Part shown: in pieces, positions 8,988-16,276 of the stretch
Layout: every line of letters starts with the position of its first letter
Numbering within the stretch: position 1 is the first letter of the stretch
Source of the DNA: Actinomycetota bacterium
GTDB lineage: Bacteria; Actinomycetota; Acidimicrobiia; Acidimicrobiales; JAJPHE01
DNA length: 64,000 nucleotides
Assembly (NCBI GenBank): GCA_027315345.1
Contig: DAHUYE010000098.1
Span: 26,675 to 90,674, forward strand
Direction of reading: 5' to 3'
Notes under the pieces: model-generated
What the model was told of the DNA's origin: nothing
Databases searched by the model: none
What the model saw: the letters and a program-made list of their open reading frames with translations, nothing else
Program-made: the position numbers and the translations under genes

Positions 8988-9845
8988 GTGACCGACCTCC
9001 CTGTCTGCCTGGCCGTGGATGTGGGCGGAACCAAGCTGGCGGCCGGTCTGGTTGACGCCGGAGGCCGGGTGCTGGATTGGGACCGGGTCCCCACCCCCGC
9101 CGGCGGGCAGGACGAGGTCTTCTCGGCGCTGACGGGGCTGATCGACGCCGTGCGACAGCGGGCCCCGGGGCGGGTCGACCGCTGTGGGGTCGGCTCGGGG
9201 GGCCCGATGACCAGGGGCGGGGAGACCGTGTCGCCCATCAACATCCCCGGTTGGAGGGACTTTCCACTGCGTGCCCGCCTGGCCGAGTGGACCGGCCTGC
9301 CGGTGGTGGTGGACAACGACGCCAAGGCCCTGGCCCTGGCCGAGGGCTGGCAGGGAGCGGCGGCGGGGGAGACGGACTTCCTTGCCATGGTGGTGTCGAC
9401 CGGGGTGGGGGGTGGCATCGTCTCCGAGGGCCGGCTCATCGACGGGGCTACCGGCAATGCCGGCCACATCGGGCATCTCATCGTCGAGCCCGAGGGCCGG
9501 TCGTGCGGCTGCGGGGGGCGGGGCTGTCTGGAGGCCGAGGCGTCGGGCACGGCCATCGCCGAGGTGACCGGGGCTGCGCCCGCCGAGGCCGGGCCGGCCG
9601 TGGTCGAACGTACCGGCCGCCTGGTCGGCCGGGCGGTGGCCTCGGTGGCCAACCTCCTTGACCTCCGCCTGGCCGTGATCGGGGGCTCGGTGGCCCTCGG
9701 CTTCGGCGCCCCCTTCTTCACCGCCGCCCAGGCCGAACTGGACGAGCGGGCCCGCCTGGACTACTCGGCTGGAGCCCGGGTGGTCCCCACCGGCCTCGGC
9801 CCCACCGGGGGCCTGATCGGGGCGGCCGCCCTGGCCTTCCGTTGA
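8988..9845 (+). CDS. ROK family sugar kinase (glucokinase-like)
   Basis: A 285-residue ROK kinase. The phosphate-binding motif AVDVGGTKLAAG is at residues 9-20, the catalytic region contains VVDNDAKALALAEGW, and the ROK zinc site is complete (GHIGH followed by CGCGGRGCLEAEASG). These enzymes phosphorylate glucose or related sugars with ATP or polyphosphate. No DNA-binding helix-turn-helix domain precedes the kinase domain, so this is an enzyme and not a NagC-type repressor. The GTG start is leaderless with TAGCGT seven bases upstream. The following small gene overlaps its stop as TTGA. Confidence 0.88.
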   Translation: MTDLPVCLAVDVGGTKLAAGLVDAGGRVLDWDRVPTPAGGQDEVFSALTGLIDAVRQRAPGRVDRCGVGSGGPMTRGGETVSPINIPGWRDFPLRARLAEWTGLPVVVDNDAKALALAEGWQGAAAGETDFLAMVVSTGVGGGIVSEGRLIDGATGNAGHIGHLIVEPEGRSCGCGGRGCLEAEASGTAIAEVTGAAPAEAGPAVVERTGRLVGRAVASVANLLDLRLAVIGGSVALGFGAPFFTAAQAELDERARLDYSAGARVVPTGLGPTGGLIGAAALAFR

Positions 9846-10132
9846 GCGCCCCCCGGATCCGTCGCCTGGCCCACCTGGCCGCGGCGGCGGCGGCGGTGGG
9901 GCCCCGCCCCCGGCTGTGGGCGGCTGGTCTGGCCGCCCTGGCGCGGCTGGCCCCCCGGGGGTGGTGGCGGCGGTGGCCGCCGTTGCCGCTTCCCGACGCC
10001 GATTACCTGGCCTTCCGGATGGAGACGGCCTACGGGGACCCCTCCGCCCTGCCTCCCCCCGCCGACGTGGTCGCCTACCTGGAATGGTGCCGCGCCCAGG
10101 GGGGTCCCGGGCGATACCGTGGGGTCCGATGA
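9842..10132 (+). CDS. Small uncharacterised protein coupled to the ROK kinase
   Basis: A 96-residue protein starting with TTG that overlaps the kinase stop (TTGA). The N-terminal half is a basic amphipathic to hydrophobic stretch rich in Ala, Arg and Trp; the C-terminal half contains DADYLAFRMETAYGDP and DVVAYLEWCR, which look like a conserved folded segment. I do not recognise a characterised family. Strict four-base coupling and a codon pattern like its neighbours favour a real gene. Confidence 0.6.
   Translation: MSAPRIRRLAHLAAAAAAVGPRPRLWAAGLAALARLAPRGWWRRWPPLPLPDADYLAFRMETAYGDPSALPPPADVVAYLEWCRAQGGPGRYRGVR
10115..10120 (+). promoter_or_regulatory. Possible -10 element TACCGT ahead of the HNH gene
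   Basis: TACCGT fits TANNNT. It is followed after eight bases by an ATG that opens a seven-codon frame ending at a TGA (10150-10152), then the HNH start at 10157. A Shine-Dalgarno-like AGGAG (10142-10146) serves the HNH GTG. Assignment rests on motif match only. Confidence 0.35.
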
Positions 10133-10156
10133 AGCTCCCACCAGGAGATTGATCCG

Positions 10157-10675
10157 GTGTCGCGCTCGTTGGTCCTCAACGCCACCTATGAGCCGCTGTG
10201 CGTAGTCGCCTCACGGCGCGCCCTGGTCCTGGTGCTGGCCGAGCGGGCCGAGATGCTCCACCCGGGGGAAGGTCTGTACCGCTCCGAGCGGTCCATGTTC
10301 CCCGAGCCGTCGGTGGTCCGTCTGTGCCGATACGTGAAGGTGCCGTATCAGACCCGGGTGGCCCTCAACCGGGGCGCCGTCTTCGCCCGCGACGGCCACC
10401 GTTGCCAGTACTGCGGGGCGGCGGCGGAGAACATCGACCATGTGGTGCCCCGCAGCCGGGGCGGTCCACACACCTGGGAGAACGTGGTGGCCGCCTGTCG
10501 CTCGTGCAATTCGCGCAAGGAGGACCGCACTCCCCACGAGGCCGGTTTCGTGCTGCGCAGCACCCCTTCCCAGCCGCGCCAGCGGATGTGGGCTCTGATG
10601 GCCGGCGGGTCGGTCCGGCCCGACTGGGAGCAGTATCTCGGCTCCGCCCCGGTGGCGGCTGCCCTCTCGGCCTAG
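10157..10675 (+). CDS. HNH endonuclease family protein
   Basis: A 172-residue protein. The HNH nuclease core spans residues 78-125: a first zinc pair Cys83 and Cys86 (RCQYCG), the catalytic stretch IDHVVPRSRGG (His95), ENVVAAC with Asn109, and a second zinc pair Cys114 and Cys117 followed by NSRKEDRTP. The N-terminal 75 residues (LVLNATYEPLCVVASRRA) are typical of a widespread actinobacterial single-domain HNH protein whose substrate is unknown. AGGAG lies ten bases before the GTG start. No methylase or other restriction partner is adjacent, so a housekeeping role in DNA processing is more likely than defence. Confidence 0.88.
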   Translation: MSRSLVLNATYEPLCVVASRRALVLVLAERAEMLHPGEGLYRSERSMFPEPSVVRLCRYVKVPYQTRVALNRGAVFARDGHRCQYCGAAAENIDHVVPRSRGGPHTWENVVAACRSCNSRKEDRTPHEAGFVLRSTPSQPRQRMWALMAGGSVRPDWEQYLGSAPVAAALSA

Positions 10676-10694
10676 CCCTTCTGCTGGCTCCGGG

Positions 10695-11366
10695 TTGAGC
10701 ACCCCCTGGGAGTTCCTCGAGTTGTCCGGCACCGCCGGTGAGATCCACCAGTGGCAGCCGGACGGCTTCGCCCGGCGGGTGAATCTGTGCCGGCCCGCGG
10801 CTCCGGCCCTGGTGCTGGGCAGCACCCAGCCCGAGTCGTCCATCGATGCCGGCCGGGCCGCCGACCTGGGCCTGGAGGTGGTGCGACGCCGCAGCGGCGG
10901 GGGGGCGGTGCTGGTGCGGCCCCGGGCCGTGCTGTGGGTGACCGTCGAGGTGCCCGCCGGGGACGCCCTCTGGCAAAACGACCTGGGCCGGTCCTTCGCC
11001 TGGCTGGGCCAGGCCTGGGTCCGGGCCCTGAGCGCGGCCGGCGCCGAGGACCCGGTTGCCCACTCCGGCCCACCGGTGCGCACCGAGTGGTCCTCGACCC
11101 TGTGCTTCGCGGGGATGGGGGCGGGGGAGGTCACGGTGGCCGGGCGCAAGGCCGTGGGCCTGGCCCAGCGGCGGAGCCGGGAGGGGGCCACCTTCCACTG
11201 CGCCGCCCTGCTGGAGTGGGACCCGGAGGAGATGGCCTCGTTGGCCGTGGGGGCCCCGGATTGGCTGGCCGAGGCGCTGGCCAACTTCGCCGGGCCGTGT
11301 GGAGTGGCCGGAGGGGCCCTCCTGGGGGAGTTCCGCCAGGTGCTGGCTACGCTGCGCCCGGACTGA
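10695..11366 (+). CDS. Lipoate-protein ligase A family protein
   Basis: A 223-residue protein of the biotin/lipoate A/B ligase fold. The motif RRRSGGGAVLV (about residues 66-76) corresponds to the conserved lipoate-binding RRxSGGGAVxH loop, although the usual His is replaced by Val. GRKAVGLAQRRSREG corresponds to the conserved lysine loop (GNKIxGxAQRR) that binds the adenylate. Family members attach lipoyl or octanoyl groups to E2 and H proteins. It is shorter than LplA (about 330 residues) because the C-terminal accessory domain is missing, so it may be an octanoyl-transferase or a ligase for another acyl group. Start is taken as TTG at 10695. Confidence 0.8.
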   Translation: MSTPWEFLELSGTAGEIHQWQPDGFARRVNLCRPAAPALVLGSTQPESSIDAGRAADLGLEVVRRRSGGGAVLVRPRAVLWVTVEVPAGDALWQNDLGRSFAWLGQAWVRALSAAGAEDPVAHSGPPVRTEWSSTLCFAGMGAGEVTVAGRKAVGLAQRRSREGATFHCAALLEWDPEEMASLAVGAPDWLAEALANFAGPCGVAGGALLGEFRQVLATLRPD

Positions 11367-11380
11367 GCCAGGGGGGCGTC

Positions 11381-12769
11381 ATGAAGTTCGGCATCTTCTA
11401 CGAGCACCAGCTGCCCCGGCCGTGGGAGGAGGACTCCGAGTACCGGCTCCTCCAGAACGCTCTCGAGCAGTGCGAGCTGGCCGACCGGCTGGGCATCGAA
11501 TACGTCTGGGAGGTCGAGCACCACTTCCTGGAGGAGTACAGCCACTCTTCCGCCCCCGAGGTCTTCCTGGGGGCGGTCTCCCAGCGGACCAAGCGGATGA
11601 AGCTCGGCCACGGGATCGTCCAGACCCCGCCCCCGTTCAACCACCCGGCCCGCATAGCCGAGCGGGTCTCGACCCTGGATCTCATCTCCGATGGCCGGGC
11701 CCAGTTCGGCACCGGGGAGGCGGGCTCCGAGGCGGAGCTGGGCGGCTTCCTCATCGACCCGGCCGAGAAGCGCGCCATGTGGGAGGAGGGCCTGCGGGTG
11801 GCCGTGCGCTGCATGACCGAGGCCCCCTTTACCGGCCACGACGGGCGCTACGTCACCATGCCGCCCCGCAACGTGGTGCCCAAGCCCCGCCAGAAGCCCC
11901 ATCCGCCCATCTGGGTGGCCTGCAGCCGGCGCGACACCATCCACCTGGCCGCCCAGAAGGGGATCGGGGCCCTCACCTTCTCCTTCATCGACCCTGAAGA
12001 GGCCGTTCACTGGGTCACCGACTACTACCAGACCCTCGAGAGCGAGGGCGTGCCCATCGGTGACGCCGTCAACCCCAATCTGGCCTGCGTGTCGACGTTC
12101 ATGTGCGCGCCGACGGAGGAGGAGGCCATCGCCCGGGGCGTCGAGGGGGCCAACTTCTTCGGCTACTCGCTGGCCCACTACTACCTCTTCGGCCAGCACC
12201 ACCCCGGGACCACCGACGTGTGGTCCGAGTTCCAGGCCCGCCGGGGGGAGCGGGGCTATGACCCCGATGCCATCCGTCAGGCCTCGGCCCATCCCGAGCG
12301 ATTGGGGGCCAAGGTGGTGGAGCGAGGTAGCACCGGGCTACGCGGGACCATCGGGACGCCGGAGCAGATCCGCAGCTTTCTCCTGCGTTTCGAGGAGGCC
12401 GGCGTGGACCAGGTCATCTTCGTGTCCCAGGCCGGACGCAACCGCCACGAGCACATCATGGAGAGCCTGGAACTCTTCGGCCGGGACGTCCTGCCCGAGT
12501 TCATGGAACGCGACGAGGCCGCCCAGAAGGCCAAGGCGGCCCGGCTGGCCCCGGTCATCGACAAGGTCATGGCCCGCAAGCCGGCCTCGGACCATCCGCC
12601 CCTTCCCTCCGAGGGCTACAGCTTTCCGGCCCTGCCCCGGGCGGCGGCGGAGCGGGCCGGGGCCGATGAGTTCCTCTCGGCCATCGATGACATAGCCACC
12701 CAGCGGGCCCAGGGCCGCCCGGCCCAGCCGGGAGGCCGGTTCGGAGGCATCCTGAGCGGGGGCAACTGA
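11381..12769 (+). CDS. LLM-class (luciferase-like) flavin-dependent oxidoreductase
   Basis: A 462-residue bacterial luciferase-like monooxygenase. The N-terminus MKFGIFYEHQLPRPW is the first strand of the TIM barrel, followed by AdRLGIEYVWEVEHHF, the conserved RIAERVSTLDLISDGRAQFGTG and the late GTPEQIRSFLLRFEEAGVDQVIF segment. Such enzymes use FMN or F420. The C-terminal 80 residues beyond the barrel are charged and probably extended. AGGGGGG precedes the ATG by six bases. Only 14 bases separate it from the lipoate-ligase-like gene, so the two may be co-transcribed. Substrate unknown. Confidence 0.9.
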   Translation: MKFGIFYEHQLPRPWEEDSEYRLLQNALEQCELADRLGIEYVWEVEHHFLEEYSHSSAPEVFLGAVSQRTKRMKLGHGIVQTPPPFNHPARIAERVSTLDLISDGRAQFGTGEAGSEAELGGFLIDPAEKRAMWEEGLRVAVRCMTEAPFTGHDGRYVTMPPRNVVPKPRQKPHPPIWVACSRRDTIHLAAQKGIGALTFSFIDPEEAVHWVTDYYQTLESEGVPIGDAVNPNLACVSTFMCAPTEEEAIARGVEGANFFGYSLAHYYLFGQHHPGTTDVWSEFQARRGERGYDPDAIRQASAHPERLGAKVVERGSTGLRGTIGTPEQIRSFLLRFEEAGVDQVIFVSQAGRNRHEHIMESLELFGRDVLPEFMERDEAAQKAKAARLAPVIDKVMARKPASDHPPLPSEGYSFPALPRAAAERAGADEFLSAIDDIATQRAQGRPAQPGGRFGGILSGGN

Positions 12770-12805
12770 GCCGGGGGCAATCAACCAGTCAAGGGTCGCG
12801 TCACT

Positions 12806-12811
12806 TAATCT
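12806..12811 (+). promoter_or_regulatory. -10 element TAATCT of a leaderless promoter
   Basis: TAATCT followed by exactly seven bases and the ATG at 12819. This supports choosing that ATG over the in-frame TTG at 12813. Confidence 0.6.
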
Positions 12812-12818
12812 CTTGGGC

Positions 12819-13943
12819 ATGACCACCGTGGGGGAAGAGGTGCCGGTCGAGTACACCGCCGACGAGTTGCTGGCGTCGCACCCGGGGACGGAGCCCCTGA
12901 TCGTCGGGGGGGTCCGGTGTCACGGCGGATTCGATCAGGACGGCGCCTACGTTCCGCCCCGGACGCTCAACCGGGTCCCGGCCATCCGGGCCTGGCAGGC
13001 CAAGCGCCTGGCCGAGACCGGCACCCCCATCCTCGACGTTCCCTTGGAGACCTGGCCCGAGCACTACCCCAATCTGGGCCAGGCCCGCTTCCTGCTCGAG
13101 CAGGGGGTCAGCCAGCCCCTGGTCTCCACCCTGACCCGGATCGGCACCGTGGAGGGCTTCGGCGCCGCCATCCGCCACGTCCCTCTGCCCGACCTGCCGC
13201 GCTGCTTCGATGAGGACATCGAGGGCACGGCCCTGGCCCACCTCGGCCAGGGCCTGTACGAGGCCCACGCCCGGGACGAAGCCGGGTTCGAGGCGGCCGC
13301 CGGCCATCAGCAGATGTGGTTCGCGGCCCGGGACATCGCCTTCGAGGGACCCGTGGATGAGGTGGCCGTCCAGGGCATCCTGGCCCGCATGGGCTTCGGA
13401 AACCGCGGCTCGGCCGACCCGGCCGAAGCCCGTCGCCAGGCCATAGCCGCCCGGATCCTGCCCGCCGACGTCCCCTACGACCTCGAGGCCGTCATCAACT
13501 TCATGGCCCGGGTCCTGCTCATCGAGATATCGGCCTTCCACACCTTCGCCTGGGCCGAGTCACTGCTGAGCGACACCGCCCTGGTGGCCGGGGAGGGTGA
13601 CGCCGCCCGCATCGTCTCCTACATCCGCCAGGACGAGACCCCCCATGTCGAGTACCTCAAGACGGCGCTGTCCGAGATGCGGGACCGGACCTTCGTGGGG
13701 GAGTCGGGCCGGCGCTATCCCGGCACCGAGATGGTGGGGCCCCTGTGGGAGGCCGCCCTGGCCCAGTCACTGGGCGCCGGGCGCCAGCAGAGCCTGGCGG
13801 CGCTGCTCAACGAGGTCACCTTGGCCCTGTCCGAGCGGTCCGACGGGGCTGACATCCTCGAGCAGTTCCACGCCCTGGGGTCGGTACGGCCCGCCCCGGA
13901 TGGCAGCTGGGCCAAGACCACGGGTGAACCACTGACCTATTGA
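12819..13943 (+). CDS. Uncharacterised protein, possible ferritin-like diiron fold
   Basis: A 374-residue protein I cannot place in a named family. Two internal segments have the spacing of diiron-carboxylate helices: EGTALAHLGQGLYEAHARDE with a downstream GHQQMW in the first half, and VLLIEISAFHTFAWAE plus DETPHVEYLKTAL (an ExxH) in the second. This suggests a four-helix ferritin-like oxygenase or oxidase, but the first ExxH is imperfect, so metal binding is inference. No signal peptide or membrane helix is visible. The ATG start is leaderless, seven bases after TAATCT. It is the last gene before the dcw cluster, and 271 bases separate it from mraZ. Confidence 0.6.
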   Translation: MTTVGEEVPVEYTADELLASHPGTEPLIVGGVRCHGGFDQDGAYVPPRTLNRVPAIRAWQAKRLAETGTPILDVPLETWPEHYPNLGQARFLLEQGVSQPLVSTLTRIGTVEGFGAAIRHVPLPDLPRCFDEDIEGTALAHLGQGLYEAHARDEAGFEAAAGHQQMWFAARDIAFEGPVDEVAVQGILARMGFGNRGSADPAEARRQAIAARILPADVPYDLEAVINFMARVLLIEISAFHTFAWAESLLSDTALVAGEGDAARIVSYIRQDETPHVEYLKTALSEMRDRTFVGESGRRYPGTEMVGPLWEAALAQSLGAGRQQSLAALLNEVTLALSERSDGADILEQFHALGSVRPAPDGSWAKTTGEPLTY

Positions 13944-14118
13944 GCACCCGCCCCCGGGCGGATGCGAAGTGGATCCGAACCCCGCCGCCGGGGCGGGTCG
14001 GGCCTCCCTACGGGGGCCGGATTCGGCGCGCCCGGCCTGTAGCCGGCGTCTCCGCCTGTCCCGGTTTGGGGGCTTGGTCCTCTTCTGAGAGTGAAAAGAC
14101 GGCCGCCGCGGGCCTTCA

Positions 14119-14163
14119 GTGGTTGACCGGTGGGGGGATGGGGCGTAGGGTGGATCAAGGTGG
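14119..14163 (+). promoter_or_regulatory. Candidate MraZ operator: five TGG repeats
   Basis: TGG triplets in a G-rich context lie at 14120, 14131, 14139, 14151 and 14161, most at 10-12 base intervals, as expected for MraZ, which binds closely spaced TGGGN-like direct repeats upstream of its own gene. The repeats straddle the -35 and -10 elements of the promoter below, compatible with autorepression. Repeats are seen; binding is inferred. Confidence 0.5.
14123..14151 (+). promoter_or_regulatory. Promoter of the dcw cluster
   Basis: TTGACC (14123-14128), a 17-base spacer and TAGGGT (14146-14151) form a good housekeeping sigma promoter. Transcription would start near 14158, giving a leader of about 57 bases before the mraZ GTG. 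It is entirely covered by the candidate MraZ repeats. Confidence 0.6.
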
Positions 14164-14214
14164 TGCGAAAGGGAGGGGCCCAGAGCACCGCTGGGAGCAG
14201 GGTGGTTTTGTCAG

Positions 14215-14652
14215 GTGGCGAGCTTCTTCGGCCAGTACGAGCATTCGATCGACCCCAAGGGCCGGTTGATCCTGCCGGCCAAGTTCCGGTCCCAGTTCGA
14301 CGTCGACGGCTCGGTGGGCTTTCTCAGCCAGCACACCGAGGGCTGCCTGGCGCTCTACACCCCGGACGAGTTCGACATCCGCATGGCCCAGATGCGGGAG
14401 CTGGCCCAGCGGGGTCCGGCCGAGCGCAACATGGTCCGTTTCTGGTCCTCGGGAACGGCCCAGGTCGAGATCGACAAGCAGGGTCGCATGGCCCTGCCCA
14501 ACAACCTGCGGGAGTACGCCCAGCTGATTCCCGAAGGGCCTGTCCTGGTGGTCGGCGCCATCGAGCGGGTCGAACTGTGGAATCCGGACCGGTGGGAGGA
14601 GAAGGTCGGCCCGGAGGAGGAGCGTCTGATTCAAGGAGGGGTGACCGCCTAG
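14215..14652 (+). CDS. mraZ: Transcriptional regulator MraZ
   Basis: A 145-residue MraZ with two SpoVT/AbrB-type half-domains: SFFGQYEHSIDPKGRLILPAKFR at the N-terminus and SSGTAQVEIDKQGRMALPNNLREYA around residues 80-105, both with the DxxGR motif. MraZ forms ring oligomers and represses the dcw cluster, of which it is the first gene. Start is the GTG at 14215; upstream GGGAGG is rather far and no strong ribosome site is adjacent. Length is normal. A structured non-coding segment separates it from rsmH. Confidence 0.95.
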   Translation: MASFFGQYEHSIDPKGRLILPAKFRSQFDVDGSVGFLSQHTEGCLALYTPDEFDIRMAQMRELAQRGPAERNMVRFWSSGTAQVEIDKQGRMALPNNLREYAQLIPEGPVLVVGAIERVELWNPDRWEEKVGPEEERLIQGGVTA

Positions 14653-14672
14653 GGGTATCGACCTGGTCCCTG

Positions 14673-14776
14673 TGCAGCCTCTCGACCGGCAAGGTGGGAG
14701 TTCCCTACTCCGCCCGCTTCCATCTTGGCCAGCCGGGGAGACATCCGGCTGGCTCCGTGCCGGTCGAGAGGCTGCA
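14673..14776 (+). promoter_or_regulatory. Structured RNA between mraZ and rsmH (mraW RNA-like element)
   Basis: A perfect 19-base inverted repeat, TGCAGCCTCTCGACCGGCA at 14673-14691 and its complement at 14758-14776, encloses 66 bases that contain a second hairpin (GCCAGCCGG at 14728-14736, loop of eight bases, CCGGCTGGC at 14745-14753). The 3' arm contains the only purine-rich ribosome site (GAGAGG) for the rsmH ATG, which begins two bases after the stem. A conserved cis-element called the mraW RNA motif is known upstream of this gene in Actinobacteria; I infer that this is a member or analogue but cannot check its consensus. Confidence 0.65.
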
Positions 14777-14777
14777 G

Positions 14778-15743
14778 ATGGACCAGGACTTCAGGCATGA
14801 ACCTGTCATGGTCACGGAGGTCCTGGACCTCCTCGGCCCCCTGCCTCCGGGCTGGGTGATCGATGCCACCGTGGGCGGGGGCGGACACGCCGCCGCCGTG
14901 CTGGAGGCCCATCCTCACCTGTCCGTGCTGGGTCTGGACCGGGACGGCGCCGCCGTGGCCGCCGCCTCCCGGCGACTGGCGCCCTACGGCCCCCGGGCCC
15001 AGGTGGTCGGGGCCCGCTTCGATCGCCTGGCCCTCGAAGCGGAGAAGCTCCGCCGGCAGACCGGCTCCGATGTGGTCGGCGTGCTCTTCGACCTGGGCGT
15101 CAGCTCGGTCCAGATCGACCGCCCGGAGCGGGGCTTCTCCTACCGGAGCGCCGGTCCGCTCGATATGCGGATGGACCCGTCCTCGGGGATGACGGCCGCC
15201 GACGTGGTCAACGGCTACGAGGAGGCCGAACTGGCCCGGATCTTCCGGGACAACGGTGAGACCCGTTGGGCGGGCCGGATGGCGCGGGCCATCGTGGCCG
15301 CCCGGCCCCTGTCCGACACCGCTGCCCTGGCCGAGGCCGTGGCCGGCTCCGTGCCCGCCCCGGCCCGGCGCCGGGGACATCCCGCCGCCCGGGTCTTCCA
15401 GGCCCTGCGCATCGAGGTAAACGCCGAGCTCGAGGTGCTCTCGGCCACCCTGGACCAGGTCCCCGGCGTTCTGCCTCGGGCGGGCCGTGCCCTGGTGCTG
15501 GCCTACCACTCGGGTGAGGACCGCATGGTCAAAGACCGCTTCCGCAGCTGGTCCGGGGGGGCTTGTACCTGTCCTCCCGGCCTGCCCTGCGCCTGTGGGG
15601 CGCCGCGGTTCGCCCGGCTCCTAGGCCGGGGCGCCCGCCAGGCCGGCGCCGAGGAGTTGGCCGCCAACCCCCGGGCGTCGGCGGCCCGCCTCCGGGCCGT
15701 TGAGATGGTGGAGATGGTTCCCGACCCTGAGGATCAATCGTGA
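14778..15743 (+). CDS. rsmH: 16S rRNA (cytosine(1402)-N(4))-methyltransferase
   Basis: A 321-residue RsmH (MraW), which methylates N4 of C1402 in 16S rRNA. The N-terminus FRHEPVMVTEVLDLL, the SAM-binding DATVGGGGHAAAVLE, DLGVSSVQIDRPERGFSYRSAGPLDMRMD and the late HSGEDRMVKDRF are all characteristic. I chose the ATG at 14778; a GTG at 14757 would add seven residues that are encoded in the regulatory stem. Translation of this gene, and by coupling of ftsL and ftsI, is probably controlled by the upstream RNA structure. The stop overlaps the ftsL GTG as GTGA. Confidence 0.95.
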   Translation: MDQDFRHEPVMVTEVLDLLGPLPPGWVIDATVGGGGHAAAVLEAHPHLSVLGLDRDGAAVAAASRRLAPYGPRAQVVGARFDRLALEAEKLRRQTGSDVVGVLFDLGVSSVQIDRPERGFSYRSAGPLDMRMDPSSGMTAADVVNGYEEAELARIFRDNGETRWAGRMARAIVAARPLSDTAALAEAVAGSVPAPARRRGHPAARVFQALRIEVNAELEVLSATLDQVPGVLPRAGRALVLAYHSGEDRMVKDRFRSWSGGACTCPPGLPCACGAPRFARLLGRGARQAGAEELAANPRASAARLRAVEMVEMVPDPEDQS

Positions 15744-16276
15744 CGGCCACCCAGCGGCCCACCCGGGCCAGCCTCCAGTCGGCGGCCTTGGCCGCCCCCC
15801 GCCCCGCCCCTCGGCAGTCGCCCCGGCCCACGCCCCTGCGGGTGGTGGCGCCGGGGGAGCGGACCCCCCAGGCCCGCCTCCGCCGCCGCCGGCTCACCGT
15901 CTTCGGGCTGGCCGCCCTGGCCGTTCTCGGGCTCTTCGGCCTGGTAGCCGAGCACACCGTGCTGGCCCAGCAGCAGTTCCGGCTGGCCAGCCTGCAGAGC
16001 CAGGCCGCCGCCGAGCAGGCCCAGAACCAGGCCCTGCAGCTCCAGGTGGCCCAACTCCAGTCACCGTCCCGCATCGTCTCCGAGGCCCGCACCAAGCTCG
16101 GCATGGTTCCGCCCGCCGGCATCACCTACCTGGTCCCGGGACAGAAGGGCGCCAAGGTCAAAGGGCAGCCGACCCCGGCGCCGCCGCCCTCACATACCTC
16201 CTCCTCCTCCTCCTCCTCCTCCTCCTCCTCGTCCTCCTCGTCCTCGTCCTCCTCGTCGGCCTCAGCGGCCCCGTGA
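15740..16276 (+). CDS. ftsL: FtsL-like septum protein with poly-serine tail
   Basis: A 178-residue bitopic protein in the ftsL position. A Pro/Arg-rich cytoplasmic segment (1-50) precedes one membrane helix (about 53-70) and a Gln/Ala-rich coiled coil (about 72-108) ending in SPSRIVSEARTKLGMVPP, the usual end of FtsL/DivIC domains. Such proteins join FtsQ and DivIC in the divisome and activate FtsW-FtsI. The odd part is the C-terminus: after a short Pro-rich linker come about twenty consecutive serines (residues 154-173) encoded by a TCC/TCG triplet repeat, presumably an extracytoplasmic flexible tail. Start GTG overlaps rsmH, stop overlaps ftsI, both as GTGA. Confidence 0.85.
   Translation: MTATQRPTRASLQSAALAAPRPAPRQSPRPTPLRVVAPGERTPQARLRRRRLTVFGLAALAVLGLFGLVAEHTVLAQQQFRLASLQSQAAAEQAQNQALQLQVAQLQSPSRIVSEARTKLGMVPPAGITYLVPGQKGAKVKGQPTPAPPPSHTSSSSSSSSSSSSSSSSSSSSASAAP
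16198..16258 (+). repeat. TCC/TCG trinucleotide repeat inside ftsL
   Basis: About twenty tandem TCC or TCG triplets encode the poly-serine tail of FtsL. In the -1 frame, which is the reading frame of ftsI and is open here, the same bases encode a run of Leu and Val. Slippage by multiples of three would change tail length only; other slippage would fuse FtsL to FtsI. Confidence 0.85.

Noticed and set aside
10211..12292. A 693-codon open frame opposite the HNH, lipoate-ligase-like and LLM genes
   Set aside because: Crosses three recognised genes and their gaps; no domain visible.
13944..14188. Short open frames on both strands before mraZ
   Set aside because: They cover the promoter and MraZ repeats and show no protein features.
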